From Streptomyces phaeoluteigriseus (GTDB lineage Bacteria > Actinomycetota > Actinomycetes > Streptomycetales > Streptomycetaceae): a stretch of 64,000 nucleotides of DNA. A program made the position numbers and the translations under genes. This document shows, piece after piece, positions 1 through 9,318 of the stretch (positions are counted from its first letter, which is position 1; the number at the start of each line of letters is the position of its first letter). Below the pieces are notes generated by a model. That model was not told where the DNA came from, ran no database searches, and was given only the letters and a program-made list of their open reading frames with translations. The DNA lies in contig NZ_MPOH02000019.1 of NCBI RefSeq assembly GCF_001896135.2, positions 501,447 to 565,446 on the forward strand, given 5' to 3'.

Positions 1-1
1 C

Positions 2-136
2 CTCCCGACCCCGGGTCCCCTTCCGATCCCCGTACGGGCTCCCCCGTCCGGCTCCCCCGCCGATACCCCCTCCGGCTCCCCAGCCGGTTCCCCTTCTGGT
101 TCCCCATCCGGTTCCCCTTCTGGAGGAGTGACGTGA
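2..136 (+). CDS. C-terminal end of an upstream gene (partial)
   Basis: One frame is open from the window edge to a TGA at 134-136 and reads as a Gly-Ser-Pro tail (repeats of GSPSGSPSG ending in GGVT). The stop overlaps the GTG of the next gene as GTGA, the usual coupling in this genome. A direct repeat of about 20 bp (82-127) underlies the peptide repeat. Only the disordered tail is visible, so no function can be given. It probably belongs to the same operon as the coiled-coil, AAA+ and FHA genes. Confidence 0.5.
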   Translation, partial: LPTPGPLPIPVRAPPSGSPADTPSGSPAGSPSGSPSGSPSGGVT

Positions 137-1764
137 GCAGCGCGTTCACCGGCACCGATCTGCTGACCGTGATGCCGGACGTCTCGGCGTACGGCTACCC
201 GCCCGACCCGGCGGGCCTGACCCTGGACACCGGCGTTCCCGACGTGGCCGGCACCGGTGTCGCGGACATGGCGTCCGTCTCCGACCAAACCGCCGACGCC
301 GCCACGCACGTCGCCGACGCCGCCACGCACGTCGCCGACGCCGCCACGCACGTCGGCGACGCCGTCGGGCACCTGGCGGACCAGGCCCAGGACATGATCG
401 TGCCCGCCCTCATCGGGCTGGCCGACCTCAGTGGGGCGCTGCTCGTCACACGGCTGGCGCTGCGCGGCACGGTGGCACTGGCGGCGTTCAACAACAAGGT
501 CGCCGCCGAGCAGGAGGCCCTCTCCCGGCGCCAGATGTCACTGGAGACGGGCAGCGAGTGCTGGCGGCGCGCGGCGGAGGCCGCGGCCGGGCTCAACGCC
601 CGGATCACCGTGCTGGGCCTGGACCCCTCGGGGCCCGGCGACCCGCCGCCGCCCGCCCCGGTGCAGCCCGTCGGCGTCCCCCTCGACCTGCTGTGGAAGC
701 GGCTCGCCGAGACCGAGCGCGCGCTGCGCCGGACGGAGGCCCAGCGCGCGGCCCGGGCGACCGCCCGGCTGCCGTTCGACCACGCGCAGGACCCGGAGCA
801 CGCCGCCTGGTACGACCGGCTGCGCGAGCGGCGCCGCCAGGCTCTGATCCGGTACGCCGAGGGCGGCCCCGGGCCCGAGGCTGCGGCCCCGGACCACTCC
901 GGGTCCACCGTGCTCGCCGAGGGCACCACGCTCGCCGAGGCCACCGCGCTCACCGAGGACGACGTCCTGCGCGAGGGCGCCGAGCTGTTGGCCGGGCTGC
1001 CGCTGGCGTTCACCTCCGCCGGCCGGGAACTGATCGACGACTGTCTGCGGGAGGCCAGGCGGGCGGTGGGCCGACGGCCCACCGCGGTGCGGCGCTACCT
1101 CGACGAGGCCGCGCTGATCGCCCACAAGGAGTCGGAGCGGGCGCTGCTCGCCGACCGGGCCCGCCAGGACGCGGCCCTTCGCCTCGGCGCGCTCCAGGCC
1201 CCCGCGCCCGAGGGCGTGGACACGCTGCCGGACGCCTCCGAGGCCGTCGAGGTGCTCCAGCGGGCCCTGCGGGCCGGTGTCGCTCCCTCCGGTGCGGCCG
1301 AACGCACCGTCCGACAGGCCCTGGTGAGCCGCTCGGCCGCCCTCCAGCGGGCGTACCTGGTGGCGGCGCTGCGTCGGGCGACCGAGCAGTGGGGCGAGGG
1401 TTCGGTGCAGGGCCGGATGGACGCGGACCACTGGGACTTCGCCCCGGCGGCCTGGGGCGGCCGGTACTGGCTGCGGGTCCGGCTCACCTCCACCGGCCAG
1501 GCCCGCGTCTTCACCATGCGCCGGCCGCTGCCCCCCGAGGAGGAGGCCGACCCGGCCACGGCGGCCCTGGACGCGGAGCGGTGCGCCGAGAGTTCCGGAT
1601 ACGTCGACGCGTTGGGCCGGCTCACCGAGGCGGAGGGCGTCCGCGCGGAGTTCGCCTGGTCCAGCGGCCAGGTCCGCACGGGCGAACCGGCACCGGGTCT
1701 GTCCGGCCGTACGTCCTCGCGGCGACGACCGGCGCCGCCCCTGCACCGCCACCACGACCGCTGA
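133..1764 (+). CDS. Hypothetical Ala-rich coiled-coil protein, first complete gene of an AAA+/FHA operon
   Basis: 543 aa starting at GTG 133 behind a strong GGAGGAG (122-128). I do not recognise a family. After a flexible N-terminus there is a heptapeptide repeat ADAATHV (about residues 54-74), then a weakly hydrophobic stretch (about 90-120) and long charged helices (about 120-240 and 300-430) rich in Glu/Arg/Ala that look like coiled coil. The C-terminal third has a compact Trp/Tyr-rich patch (near DHWDFAPAAWGGRYWL) that may be a small folded domain. It lies 34 bp upstream of the AAA+ gene on the same strand, so it is probably a partner, adaptor or substrate of that ATPase. The function is unknown. 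Confidence 0.75.
   Translation: MSSAFTGTDLLTVMPDVSAYGYPPDPAGLTLDTGVPDVAGTGVADMASVSDQTADAATHVADAATHVADAATHVGDAVGHLADQAQDMIVPALIGLADLSGALLVTRLALRGTVALAAFNNKVAAEQEALSRRQMSLETGSECWRRAAEAAAGLNARITVLGLDPSGPGDPPPPAPVQPVGVPLDLLWKRLAETERALRRTEAQRAARATARLPFDHAQDPEHAAWYDRLRERRRQALIRYAEGGPGPEAAAPDHSGSTVLAEGTTLAEATALTEDDVLREGAELLAGLPLAFTSAGRELIDDCLREARRAVGRRPTAVRRYLDEAALIAHKESERALLADRARQDAALRLGALQAPAPEGVDTLPDASEAVEVLQRALRAGVAPSGAAERTVRQALVSRSAALQRAYLVAALRRATEQWGEGSVQGRMDADHWDFAPAAWGGRYWLRVRLTSTGQARVFTMRRPLPPEEEADPATAALDAERCAESSGYVDALGRLTEAEGVRAEFAWSSGQVRTGEPAPGLSGRTSSRRRPAPPLHRHHDR
292..354 (+). repeat. Three perfect 21-bp tandem repeats inside the 543-aa gene
   Basis: Copies lie at 292-312, 313-333 and 334-354 and are identical. 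Each encodes the heptapeptide ADAATHV. A seven-residue period suits a helical or coiled-coil segment whose length can change by slippage without breaking the frame. Confidence 0.9.
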
Positions 1765-1798
1765 CCGGCGCCCGCGCCACCGCCTTCCCGGAGGACCC

Positions 1799-3871
1799 TT
1801 GACCAGCTTCCCCGTCCAGTCGCCGCCGCACCTGACCAAGGCGACCGTCACCCGGACCGTCCACCCGCCGTTCGCGGCCGAGCTGCTCACCACGCTCAGC
1901 GTCCACTCCCAGTACGTCCTGCACGGCAACGTCCGCGACGACCACCTGGTCGCCGACGTGCGCGACGACGGCACCCGCCGCAACCGCGCGCTGAGCCTGG
2001 AGGACCTGCTGTGGGAAGGGCTGCGGCGGGCCGGCTACAAGTGCCTGCTGCGCTACGACCAGGTGGCCGGGTTCACCGTCGCCCGCAGCGAGGACGGCCT
2101 CGACATGAACACCCTCCTCCAGCGCAACACCCGCCGGGTGCCCGGCCGTCCGGACGAGGACGACGGCAGCCAGGCGGCACGGGTCTTCGAGTCCTTCGCC
2201 CGCGGCTGGGTCGGCGAGCGGCCCGGCCCCCCGAAGGACAATCCGCGCTACGACGACTACCAGAAGCCGGTGCACGCCGCCCTGCTCGTCGACTTCGCCT
2301 CCCGGATCCCCACCCAGGCCAACCAGCTCAGCGACGAGGAACGGACGTTCTTCCTGCGTTGTCTGAAGATCGCCGAGGAGGCCCGGCCCTTCCCCCGCCC
2401 CAAGACCGGCCGAGCCCTGTTCAACCCGGTGATCTGGCTCGCCGACGGCGAACGCGACCTGCCGGCCTGGCTGGTGACGAGCAGCGTACGGGTGCGCAGC
2501 ATCGGGGTCCCGATGCCGGACCTCGGCCAGCGTCGCCGTATGGCGGAACTGCTCTCCGGGCAGGCGGGCGTGCCCGAGACCGCCACCAGGCTGGACGTGG
2601 GGCCGCTGCTGAAGGGGGCCGAGCGGGAGGAGCCGACGGACGAGGACGTCATGCGGTTCGCGCGGGCCGCGGGCGGGCTCACGCTGCGCGCCATGCGGGA
2701 GAGCATGCGGCTGGCCCGTGCCCGCCGGCTGTCGTTCGCCGAGATGGACCAGGCGGTGCGCCTCTACGAGCTGGGCGTCAGCCGCAATCCGTGGACCGGC
2801 GGCGCGGTCGCCGACAGCATCCGGGACGGCGAGACGCTCATCGGCGAGCGGGTGCGCGGCCAGCAGAAGGCCGTCACCCAGACCCTGGACGTGCTCAAGC
2901 GGGCCGCGCTCGGCCTGTCCGGCGCCCAGGCCGCGTCGACGTCCGTGCACCGGCCGCGCGGTGTGCTGTTCTTCGCCGGACCGACCGGCACCGGCAAGAC
3001 CGAGCTGGCGCGGGCGGTCGCCACCACCCTGTTCGGCTCGGAGGACGCCTGTCTGCGCTTCGACATGAGCGAGTTCTCCGCCCCGCACTCCGCCGACCGT
3101 CTGGTGGGCGCCCCGCCCGGATACGTCGGCTACGAGGCGGGCGGCGAGCTGACCCGCGCGGTGCGCGAGGACCCGTTCCGGGTGGTCCTGTTCGACGAGA
3201 TCGACAAGGCGGACAAGGGCGTCCTCGACAAGTTCCTCCAGGTCCTGGAGGACGGCCGGCTCACCGACGGCCAGGGGGTGACGACGTACTTCAGCGAATG
3301 CGTTCTCATCTTCACGTCCAACCTGGGCGTGCACGGCCCGTCGGGCGCGGACGGGCGGCCCGTGTCGTCCCCGGCCGGGCGCGACCGGCTGCCCGAGACC
3401 CCGGACGAGCGGGCCGCGTTCGAGCAGGAGATCCTCGGCAACGTCCGCCACCACTTCGAGCACACCCTGAAGCGGCCCGAGCTGCTCAACCGGCTCGGCG
3501 GGAACATCGTCGTCTTCCAGTACATCGACGGGCCCACCTCCCACCTCATCTTCAAGGGGCAGCTGCGCAACATCGTCGAGCACATGCGGCGCCAGGGCGG
3601 CCTGTGCCTGGAGGTCCTCCCCGAGGCCGAGAAGGTCCTCGCCGACGCGTGCACCCGTGACCTGCACAACGGCGGCCGGGGCATCGGCATGAAGCTGGAG
3701 ACCCACCTCATCAACCCGCTCGCCCGCGGCCTGTTCGACCTCGGCGTGCACCTGACCCCCGGCACGGTCGTCACCGTCTCGCGGGTCACCGTCCAGCGGG
3801 ACGGCAGCGTGCGCCTCGACATCGAGGCCGTACCGGGCGAACGGGCGCAGGACCGGCGACCGCCGTGGTGA
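1799..3871 (+). CDS. ClpA/ClpB-type AAA+ ATPase with a long unassigned N-terminal region
   Basis: 690 aa, starting at TTG 1799 after a GGAGG at 1790-1794. The C-terminal half is a ClpB D2-like AAA+ module: Walker A GPTGTGKTEL near residue 393, a pore-loop-like segment PPGYVGYEAGGELT, Walker B VVLFDEIDKAD near 462, sensor region LIFTSNLG, and the arginine-finger region PELLNRLGGNIVVF followed by a ClpB C-terminal small domain. The first 370 residues show no ClpB N-domain or D1 module; they may be a second, degenerate ATPase-like or substrate-binding region. ClpB-type proteins unfold or remodel proteins using ATP. With one good AAA+ ring and an FHA partner, this one probably acts in a dedicated signalling or conflict complex rather than general disaggregation. 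Confidence 0.85.
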   Translation: MTSFPVQSPPHLTKATVTRTVHPPFAAELLTTLSVHSQYVLHGNVRDDHLVADVRDDGTRRNRALSLEDLLWEGLRRAGYKCLLRYDQVAGFTVARSEDGLDMNTLLQRNTRRVPGRPDEDDGSQAARVFESFARGWVGERPGPPKDNPRYDDYQKPVHAALLVDFASRIPTQANQLSDEERTFFLRCLKIAEEARPFPRPKTGRALFNPVIWLADGERDLPAWLVTSSVRVRSIGVPMPDLGQRRRMAELLSGQAGVPETATRLDVGPLLKGAEREEPTDEDVMRFARAAGGLTLRAMRESMRLARARRLSFAEMDQAVRLYELGVSRNPWTGGAVADSIRDGETLIGERVRGQQKAVTQTLDVLKRAALGLSGAQAASTSVHRPRGVLFFAGPTGTGKTELARAVATTLFGSEDACLRFDMSEFSAPHSADRLVGAPPGYVGYEAGGELTRAVREDPFRVVLFDEIDKADKGVLDKFLQVLEDGRLTDGQGVTTYFSECVLIFTSNLGVHGPSGADGRPVSSPAGRDRLPETPDERAAFEQEILGNVRHHFEHTLKRPELLNRLGGNIVVFQYIDGPTSHLIFKGQLRNIVEHMRRQGGLCLEVLPEAEKVLADACTRDLHNGGRGIGMKLETHLINPLARGLFDLGVHLTPGTVVTVSRVTVQRDGSVRLDIEAVPGERAQDRRPPW

Positions 3872-4440
3872 GGGACGCATGGGAGCGCCCCGCGCGCCAC
3901 GTCGACAAGTCGCTCGCGGAGGACGTGGACCTCGACGACGAGACCGGCGACGACGACCTCGACGGGACGGTGCCGGAGCCGCCTCCCTGGCCGCCCGGCC
4001 CGCCGGAGCCCGTCGCACCGCCGTCCCGGGCCCACTCCTGCTGGTCCTGCGCCGCAGACGTCCCCTCGGGTGCGGCCGCCTGTCCGGAGTGCCAGGAGTC
4101 GGCCCGTCATCTGCGGCTGATCAGCACCCGGCCGCCGGTGGACCTGCGGCACGGCAGCTGCGGCCCCCTGAATTTGGGCCGGCATCCCTCCTGGGCGGCG
4201 CCCGACGTGGCCGCCGCCCTCGACGGAGAGCCGGGCGTCTCGCGTCGCCACGCGAGCGTCGAGATGACCCCGGACGGCGGTCTGTGGCTGACGGAACACC
4301 CGGCCGGCCCCCTGAACGGCACCTTCGTCAACGGCGAGCGGGTGCCGCCGGGCGGCCGGGTCCCCGTGACGGACGGGGACACCGTCCGGCTCGGCAGGCA
4401 CTGCGCGTTCAGGGTGCTGGTGGTGGAGCCGCCCGTGTAG
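3865..4440 (+). CDS. FHA-domain protein with an N-terminal zinc ribbon
   Basis: 191 aa. An acidic, Pro-rich N-terminus is followed by a zinc ribbon (C59, C62, C73, C76 in CWSC and CPEC) and a C-terminal forkhead-associated domain of about residues 105-190. The FHA landmarks are LGRHPSW, SRRHASVEM and NGTFVNGERV; the last carries the conserved N-G of the phosphothreonine-binding loop. FHA domains bind phosphothreonine, usually downstream of Ser/Thr kinases. The start is GTG 3865 or GTG 3868; both overlap the AAA+ stop codon (3869-3871), so translation is coupled. It probably recruits the AAA+ ATPase to phosphorylated partners. It converges on the RES gene with 33 bp between them. Confidence 0.85.
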   Translation: MVRDAWERPARHVDKSLAEDVDLDDETGDDDLDGTVPEPPPWPPGPPEPVAPPSRAHSCWSCAADVPSGAAACPECQESARHLRLISTRPPVDLRHGSCGPLNLGRHPSWAAPDVAAALDGEPGVSRRHASVEMTPDGGLWLTEHPAGPLNGTFVNGERVPPGGRVPVTDGDTVRLGRHCAFRVLVVEPPV

Positions 4441-4473
4441 GCGGCCCCGGACCGGCCGGCGCAGGGGGATGGT

Positions 4474-5136
4474 TCAGTCCGCGGGCTCCGGCGGCACGAT
4501 CGCCGCGCGCAGGGGGGCCAGCAGCCGGTTCGCCGCATCCACCCCGGCGAGCGTGGCGAGGTCGTAGGAGACCAGCGGCTCGCTGTGGAGGGGCACGCGG
4601 TCGCAGCGGTCCCCGAACAGCACGAGCGCCTCGCGCGGCCGGTGCCGCCGGGACTGCCAGAGCAGACCGTGCGCCTCCTTGGCCTGACGGCGCAGCTCCT
4701 GGGCCCAGTACCGGGTGCGCGGGTAGTCGTCGGGCTCGGAGTCGAGCAGCCAGCTCGTCTGGCAGACGGCCGCCAGGTCCTCCTCGGTGCGCAGTGACAC
4801 GAAGGTCAGCTCGGTGTCCGTGACGACCTGGGCGAGCGTGTACCGGCTGGCCTGCGCCCACGGCACCAGCCGGACGCCGACGACCGGGTCGAAGTCCATG
4901 GACCTCAGGAACACCTCGGCCAGCGCGGTGGTGGGTTCACGGGTGGCGTACAGGTACGGGTAGGGGTCCTCGGCCGTGCAGTCGAAGCGGCTGCCGCCGA
5001 ACTGCGTGTGCGCCGCGACCGACTTGAAGCCGGTCGCCGGGTAGTGGGTGCGGTGGCAGCGCCAGAGCGCGGTGCCGGCGGGGAGCATCGTGACCCGGGG
5101 GACCATGGTGATCTCCGGGGGGATCTGCCGTGTCAT
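4474..5136 (-). CDS. RES-domain protein (toxin-like)
   Basis: 220 aa, starting at ATG 5136, which overlaps the upstream stop as ATGA. RES domains are named for conserved Arg, Glu and Ser; in studied toxin-antitoxin systems they degrade NAD+. Visible here are Arg in FGGSRFDC, Glu in TTALAEVFLR and a candidate Ser in LLWQSRRH, together with the family-like YLYATREPTTALAE and REALVLFGDR. It is translated directly after a protein whose C-terminus resembles the MbcA/ParS/Xre toxin-binding domain, the usual antitoxin partner. What differs from classic pairs is its position as the last gene of an operon headed by a CHAT protease. NAD+ degradation is inferred from the family. Confidence 0.8.
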   Translation of the reverse strand: MTRQIPPEITMVPRVTMLPAGTALWRCHRTHYPATGFKSVAAHTQFGGSRFDCTAEDPYPYLYATREPTTALAEVFLRSMDFDPVVGVRLVPWAQASRYTLAQVVTDTELTFVSLRTEEDLAAVCQTSWLLDSEPDDYPRTRYWAQELRRQAKEAHGLLWQSRRHRPREALVLFGDRCDRVPLHSEPLVSYDLATLAGVDAANRLLAPLRAAIVPPEPAD

Positions 5137-5711
5137 CGGCCGCCCTCCTCGACGAGAGCGAGCGCGGCGTCCGCCAGCCGGTCGTCCGGCACCCGGCCGA
5201 GCAGCGAGGCCGGCGGCCCGCCCAGCCAGGAGTTCCGGCCCAGCCACCAGTCGGCGGCGCCCCAGGGGTCGCGGTCGGCGAGCAGGATGCGGTTGATCCG
5301 TACGACGATGTCCCGGGGCTGCCCGGTGTCCGGGTCGAACTGGAACTCGGGGCTGCGCGGCCCGTCCTCGGGATCGGCCAGCACGATGACGTCCGCGGGC
5401 CCCTCACCCGCGGCCGGGCTCCCGGCCGGCGCGGCGGTCCGGGACGGCGCGGTGAGCAACCGCCGCCGCGCGGCGGCGATGACGGCGGCGGGGTCGGTGG
5501 CAGCGGGTTCGACGGGGTCGGCGGCGTCTCCTTCGGGAAGGTCCGGCTCCCCCGCCGCCGGTGCCGCGTACAGCTCCTCCAGCGCCGCGAGGACCGCCTC
5601 CGGCGTCGGTACGGTCGTCGCCGTGGCGATCGAGCGGTGGTCGGCGTGGAGCAGTTCGGCCAGTACGCCCGCCTCGTCCGGGACGGGCCACAGGGCGCGG
5701 ACGATCGCCAT
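5133..5711 (-). CDS. MbcA/ParS/Xre (DUF2384)-like protein, probable partner of the RES protein
   Basis: 192 aa from ATG 5711 (TGATG overlap with the preceding small gene; stop overlaps the RES start). The middle is low-complexity Ala/Pro. The last 60 residues contain the features that made me choose this family: DPWGAADWWLGRNSWLG followed by GPPASLLGR, which matches the W-L-x-N-x-L-G-G-x-x-P-x-x-L-L pattern of the RES/Xre toxin-binding domain. No Xre helix-turn-helix was seen at the N-terminus, so this may be a non-DNA-binding antitoxin or chaperone. The alternative is a hypothetical scaffold protein. The operon position supports direct binding to the RES protein. Confidence 0.6.
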   Translation of the reverse strand: MAIVRALWPVPDEAGVLAELLHADHRSIATATTVPTPEAVLAALEELYAAPAAGEPDLPEGDAADPVEPAATDPAAVIAAARRRLLTAPSRTAAPAGSPAAGEGPADVIVLADPEDGPRSPEFQFDPDTGQPRDIVVRINRILLADRDPWGAADWWLGRNSWLGGPPASLLGRVPDDRLADAALALVEEGGR

Positions 5712-5860
5712 CACGCCATGCCGGCCCGCTCGGGGTCGTCCCCGACCTCCCGGAGCCGTTCCGTCATGGCCAGGAAGTGCCGGTACTGGTCCTCGTCCAG
5801 CCACTGCCGGAGTTCCGCCCGGTGTCTGACGAGAAGGGCCAGCAGCTCATGCGTGTCCAA
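5711..5860 (-). CDS. 49-aa hypothetical protein between the CHAT and MbcA-like genes
   Basis: 49 aa, starting at TTG 5860 with AAGGGA about 9 nt upstream. It overlaps the end of the CHAT gene by 14 nt, and its stop overlaps the next ATG (TGATG). The product is a charged amphipathic helix (ELLALLVRHRAELRQWLDED, then YRHFLAMTERLREVG). No family recognised. The tight coupling on both sides argues that it is translated with the CHAT and MbcA-like proteins. It could be an adaptor or inhibitor peptide. Confidence 0.55.
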   Translation of the reverse strand: MDTHELLALLVRHRAELRQWLDEDQYRHFLAMTERLREVGDDPERAGMA

Positions 5861-8800
5861 CGGTGTTCCCTTCGGGTCGGACCGGTGCGGGGTTGCCCTG
5901 ATGGATGAAGGGGGCCCAGGCGTCCGCGGACAGGGCCGGCTTGCCCTTGATCCGGACGGCCAGCGGCCCGGGAAGGCCGGGAAGCGCGGGCCGGTCGGCG
6001 TCAAGCGCCCACAGCTGGGTACGCCGCAACGCCTGCGCGGGATCAGCGCCCTGGGCGAGGAAGTGGTGCAGGGCGTACATGAGGACGGCCGAACTGGCGT
6101 CGGCGACGGACCACTTGGAGCCGATGACATCGGCGGCCCCGCGCGCGACGAACGCGGTGGTGAGCGTGAGCGTCTCGTCGTGGTCGCGGGTGCTGAGGTC
6201 GGTCTCGCAGGCGCTGAGCACCACCAGCGGCCCGGCCCCGCCGCCGTCCACGGCGGGCGCCCCGAGCAGCCGCCGTACGGTGAGCAGGCCGCCTCGTCGG
6301 CGGCGCCGCGCGGCCGGTGCAGCAGCAGCCTCGACACGGTGGGCAGGTCGCCGGCGATCCCGTGGACGCTGAACTGCACCAGTCCGGCGGGTCGTTCGGC
6401 GGTGCCGCCGGGCAGCAGCGGCAGCAGTTCGTCGGGGGTGCCGTCGACGTCGAAGACGTTCCGGCTGAGGAAGCCGTAGCAGCGGGCGTCCGGATAGAAG
6501 GCGGCGCGCAGCGCCTCGACCTCGTGCTCGGCGTAGGCCAGCGTGGCGCGCGGGTCGGCGACCAGGACCGGAGCCTCGGCCAGGGGCAGCCGGGTCCGGG
6601 CGGCGGACCGTACGAACTCCGCCCCGGACGCGGCGTAGCTGAGGACGGCGTGGTCGACGGCGTACACGGGCCGCTCCCCCGCACGCGCGCCGAGCCGGGC
6701 CGCGTGCCAGGGCACGATGCCGAGGTTCCCGGCGGGCAGCAGCACCAGCCGTACGGGATCGTCGGGGCGGGCCGGGCGGCCGGGCCGGACCACGTCCAGG
6801 ACCGGCCCCATCACGGCGGGTCCCGCCCAGTCGCACAGCTCGTCCAGGGCCGCCTCCCAGGCCGCCACCGCCTCCGCGCGGCCGGGCGCCGAGGGCGGTA
6901 CGTCGGGTGCGGTGACGGCGGAACGGGCGCGCGCCGCGTCCACGTACCGTTCCAGGGGTGCGCGTTCCGCCGCGGCGAGGCCGGTCAGCTCCAGCGACAG
7001 CGGGGCCAGTCCGGGCCGTACCACCAGCGCCCGGCCGGGCCCCTCGCCCTGCCCGACGAGCAGATGCACCACGGCGTCGACCCCGGCGGCCTCCGCCGCG
7101 TCGGACACCTCCTGCCAGCCCGGCCCGGCCGAGATCCCGGCGGTGCGCAGTGCCCTCAGGGCCCGGCGTCGCAGGGTGCTGGGGATGAGGGTGTCGGCGT
7201 CCTCGCGGACGGTGGCCGCATCGGCGTCCGCGCCCGCCCGGGCGGCTTCGCGCCACCGGCCGGCGAGGTCCGTCTCGCCGCAGGCCTCCAACTGCTCCGG
7301 CACGCTCGCCGAGGCCGCGACCGCGCGCAGCACGAGGGCGCGGCCCGCCTCCAGGACGCGCAGCGCGGTGGCGGCGTCGCCCGACTCCGCCGCCCAGACG
7401 GCGGCGGTGACCCCGCGGTCGGCCGCCGCCCGGGCGGCCTCCAGACCGTGCTCGGCGCCGATCTGGAGCAGCACGTCCTCGGCGACCTTCTCCAGCAGCC
7501 GCTCGGTCGCCTCCAGCGCCCGCTCGGTGTCGCCGGGGCCGCCGCGGCGCCGGTACTGGTCGGCCAGCTTGCGGTACACGTCCTGCGCGGTGCCGCACCC
7601 GGTCAGGTCGCCGATCTCGGCGCGGGCCGCCTCCAGTTCGGCGAGCGCCGCCTCGAGGACCGCCGGATCGCCCCGCCGGTCGTACTCGATGTCGAGGACG
7701 AGGGCCATGCCGATCCGTGAGCGGATGTCCTGGTCGGCGGCGACGCGGGGACCGCCGAGCGCGGCACGCAGCTCGGCGACGTCCTCCAGGAGACTGCCGG
7801 CGGAGGGGTCGACGTACTGTTCCAGCGCCTTGCACATGGCCCCGACGGGCGCCACGAGCCCGCGCAGCGCGATCGGCATGCCGGGGTGTTCCGTCGACTC
7901 GCGCAGATACATCAACGCCCGCCGCAGCGGCGGGGCCACCGATTCGCCGGCCCGGCCGATGGCCATGGTCCGGCGCAGTTGCAGGAAGCCGAGGACGAAG
8001 AGGACGACGCTCGCCGAGCCGCTGTCCTCGGACAGTTCCTGACGCATCGCCAGCAGGCGTTCGCCGATGTCGTCGAACGCGTCGAGGTCGTCATCGGGCG
8101 TGTCGCAGACCCGCTGGTACTCCAGGAGGGCGCGGCCCGTCTCCATGAACTCCCGGCCGGCCGAGCCCGAGGCCATGCCGTCGGCGAGCGCCGCCAGGTC
8201 GATGTCCTCGGTGAGCAGGCGCTGCGCGGCCCTGGCGTCCTCGATGTTGCCGCCGTTGAGGGAGGCGCCGGCCAGCAGCGCCGCCTGGAGGACGGCCGCG
8301 ACGCCCGGCGGGACGTCCTGGTCCCGTCCGGCCTGGAGCAGCGGCTCGGCCGCCTCCACCAGGTCCTCGGGGTCGCCCGTGCGCATCGCCATGCCGAAGC
8401 GGGCCAGCCCCGCGGTGGTCTGTTCCTGCCAGGAACCGCGCGGCAGCCCCTCGACCGCCCGCTCCAGCTCCTCGGGACGCAGGATGCCGGGCGCGAACAG
8501 CTCCATCAGCGGAAGCATGTCGTCGGCCGCGCGTTCCACCTGCTCCCGGATCTCCTCCTGCGCGCCGCCCAGCTCCACGGGCGTGGCGTCGGGCAGCCCC
8601 TTGAGGAGTTCCATCGCGGCACCCATGAACATCTGGAGCTGCGGCGGCATCGCGCCGGTCGCGGTGGCGAAGTCGCCCAGTTCCAGCAGGGAGTCCCGGT
8701 CGCGCGCGGTCTGCATCATCCGCAGCAGCGTCGTCCAGCGTTCCAGGTCCGGTTGGTCGGCCGGGTCGGCGGTCTCCGCCAGTTCCGTGAGCAGGGCACC

Positions 8801-9318
8801 GACCTCGGCGAGATTCTCGCGCAGCGCGCTGCCGTCCGGTGCCATGAAGGTGGCGCCGACCGTCAGTACGTCGATCATGTCCCGCCGGCCCCGGAACGAG
8901 AGGTCCGGCAGCTGCGGCACCAGCAGCCTGATCAGCAGCTTGGTGACGGCCGTCCGGGACCGCGTCTCCCGCTCGTCGACGGGTTCCTGCTCGCGGGCCT
9001 CCCGCAGCAGGACGAGGGCCTCGGCCCGGTCGGCCACCGGGTCGCCGACCCGCCGTGCGTCGCGTCGGCCAGGTGACGGACGGCCAGCAGCGAGCCGCGC
9101 GCCATCCGTAACGCGCGCCGCCCGGCCCCGTCCGTCTCCCGTTCGGCGTCGGCCAGTTCGCGCAGCATCCGCTCGGTCGCGGCCCCGTCCGGCGGCCCGC
9201 CCCCCTCGTGGGCGCCGGCCCACCCCTGGCTGATCGCGGTGGCCCGCCGGAACAGCTCCCGCGTCCGCGCCTCTCCCTCGTCCCCTGCGGCCGTCCCCTG
9301 AATCCCGCTCACCGTCAC
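5847..9318 (-). pseudogene. CHAT-domain caspase-like protease, two apparent frameshifts
   Basis: The reading starts at GTG 9318 behind GGGGAGG and would give about 1,157 aa. It changes frame near 9055-9070 (after LLAVRHLADA, resuming at RRVGDPVADRAEALVLL) and again at 6283-6300 (after LLLHRPRGAADEA, resuming at LLTVRRLLGAP). The body is TPR-like helices. The C-terminal CHAT domain holds the caspase-type dyad: His in FSVHGIAGD and Cys in LSACETDLS, with GSKWSVAD downstream. The second frame change falls between His and Cys. Because all three segments look conserved, sequencing indels are more likely than decay. CHAT proteases cleave specific proteins in several bacterial immune systems. The operon continues with the 49-aa, MbcA-like and RES genes. 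Confidence 0.75.

Noticed and set aside
292..354. CRISPR-like array
   Set aside because: Units are directly adjacent without spacers and encode a heptapeptide repeat; the same holds for the other tandem arrays in the window.
1799..3871. General chaperone ClpB
   Set aside because: Only one canonical AAA+ module is present and the N-terminal half is unlike ClpB; the operon context is also different.
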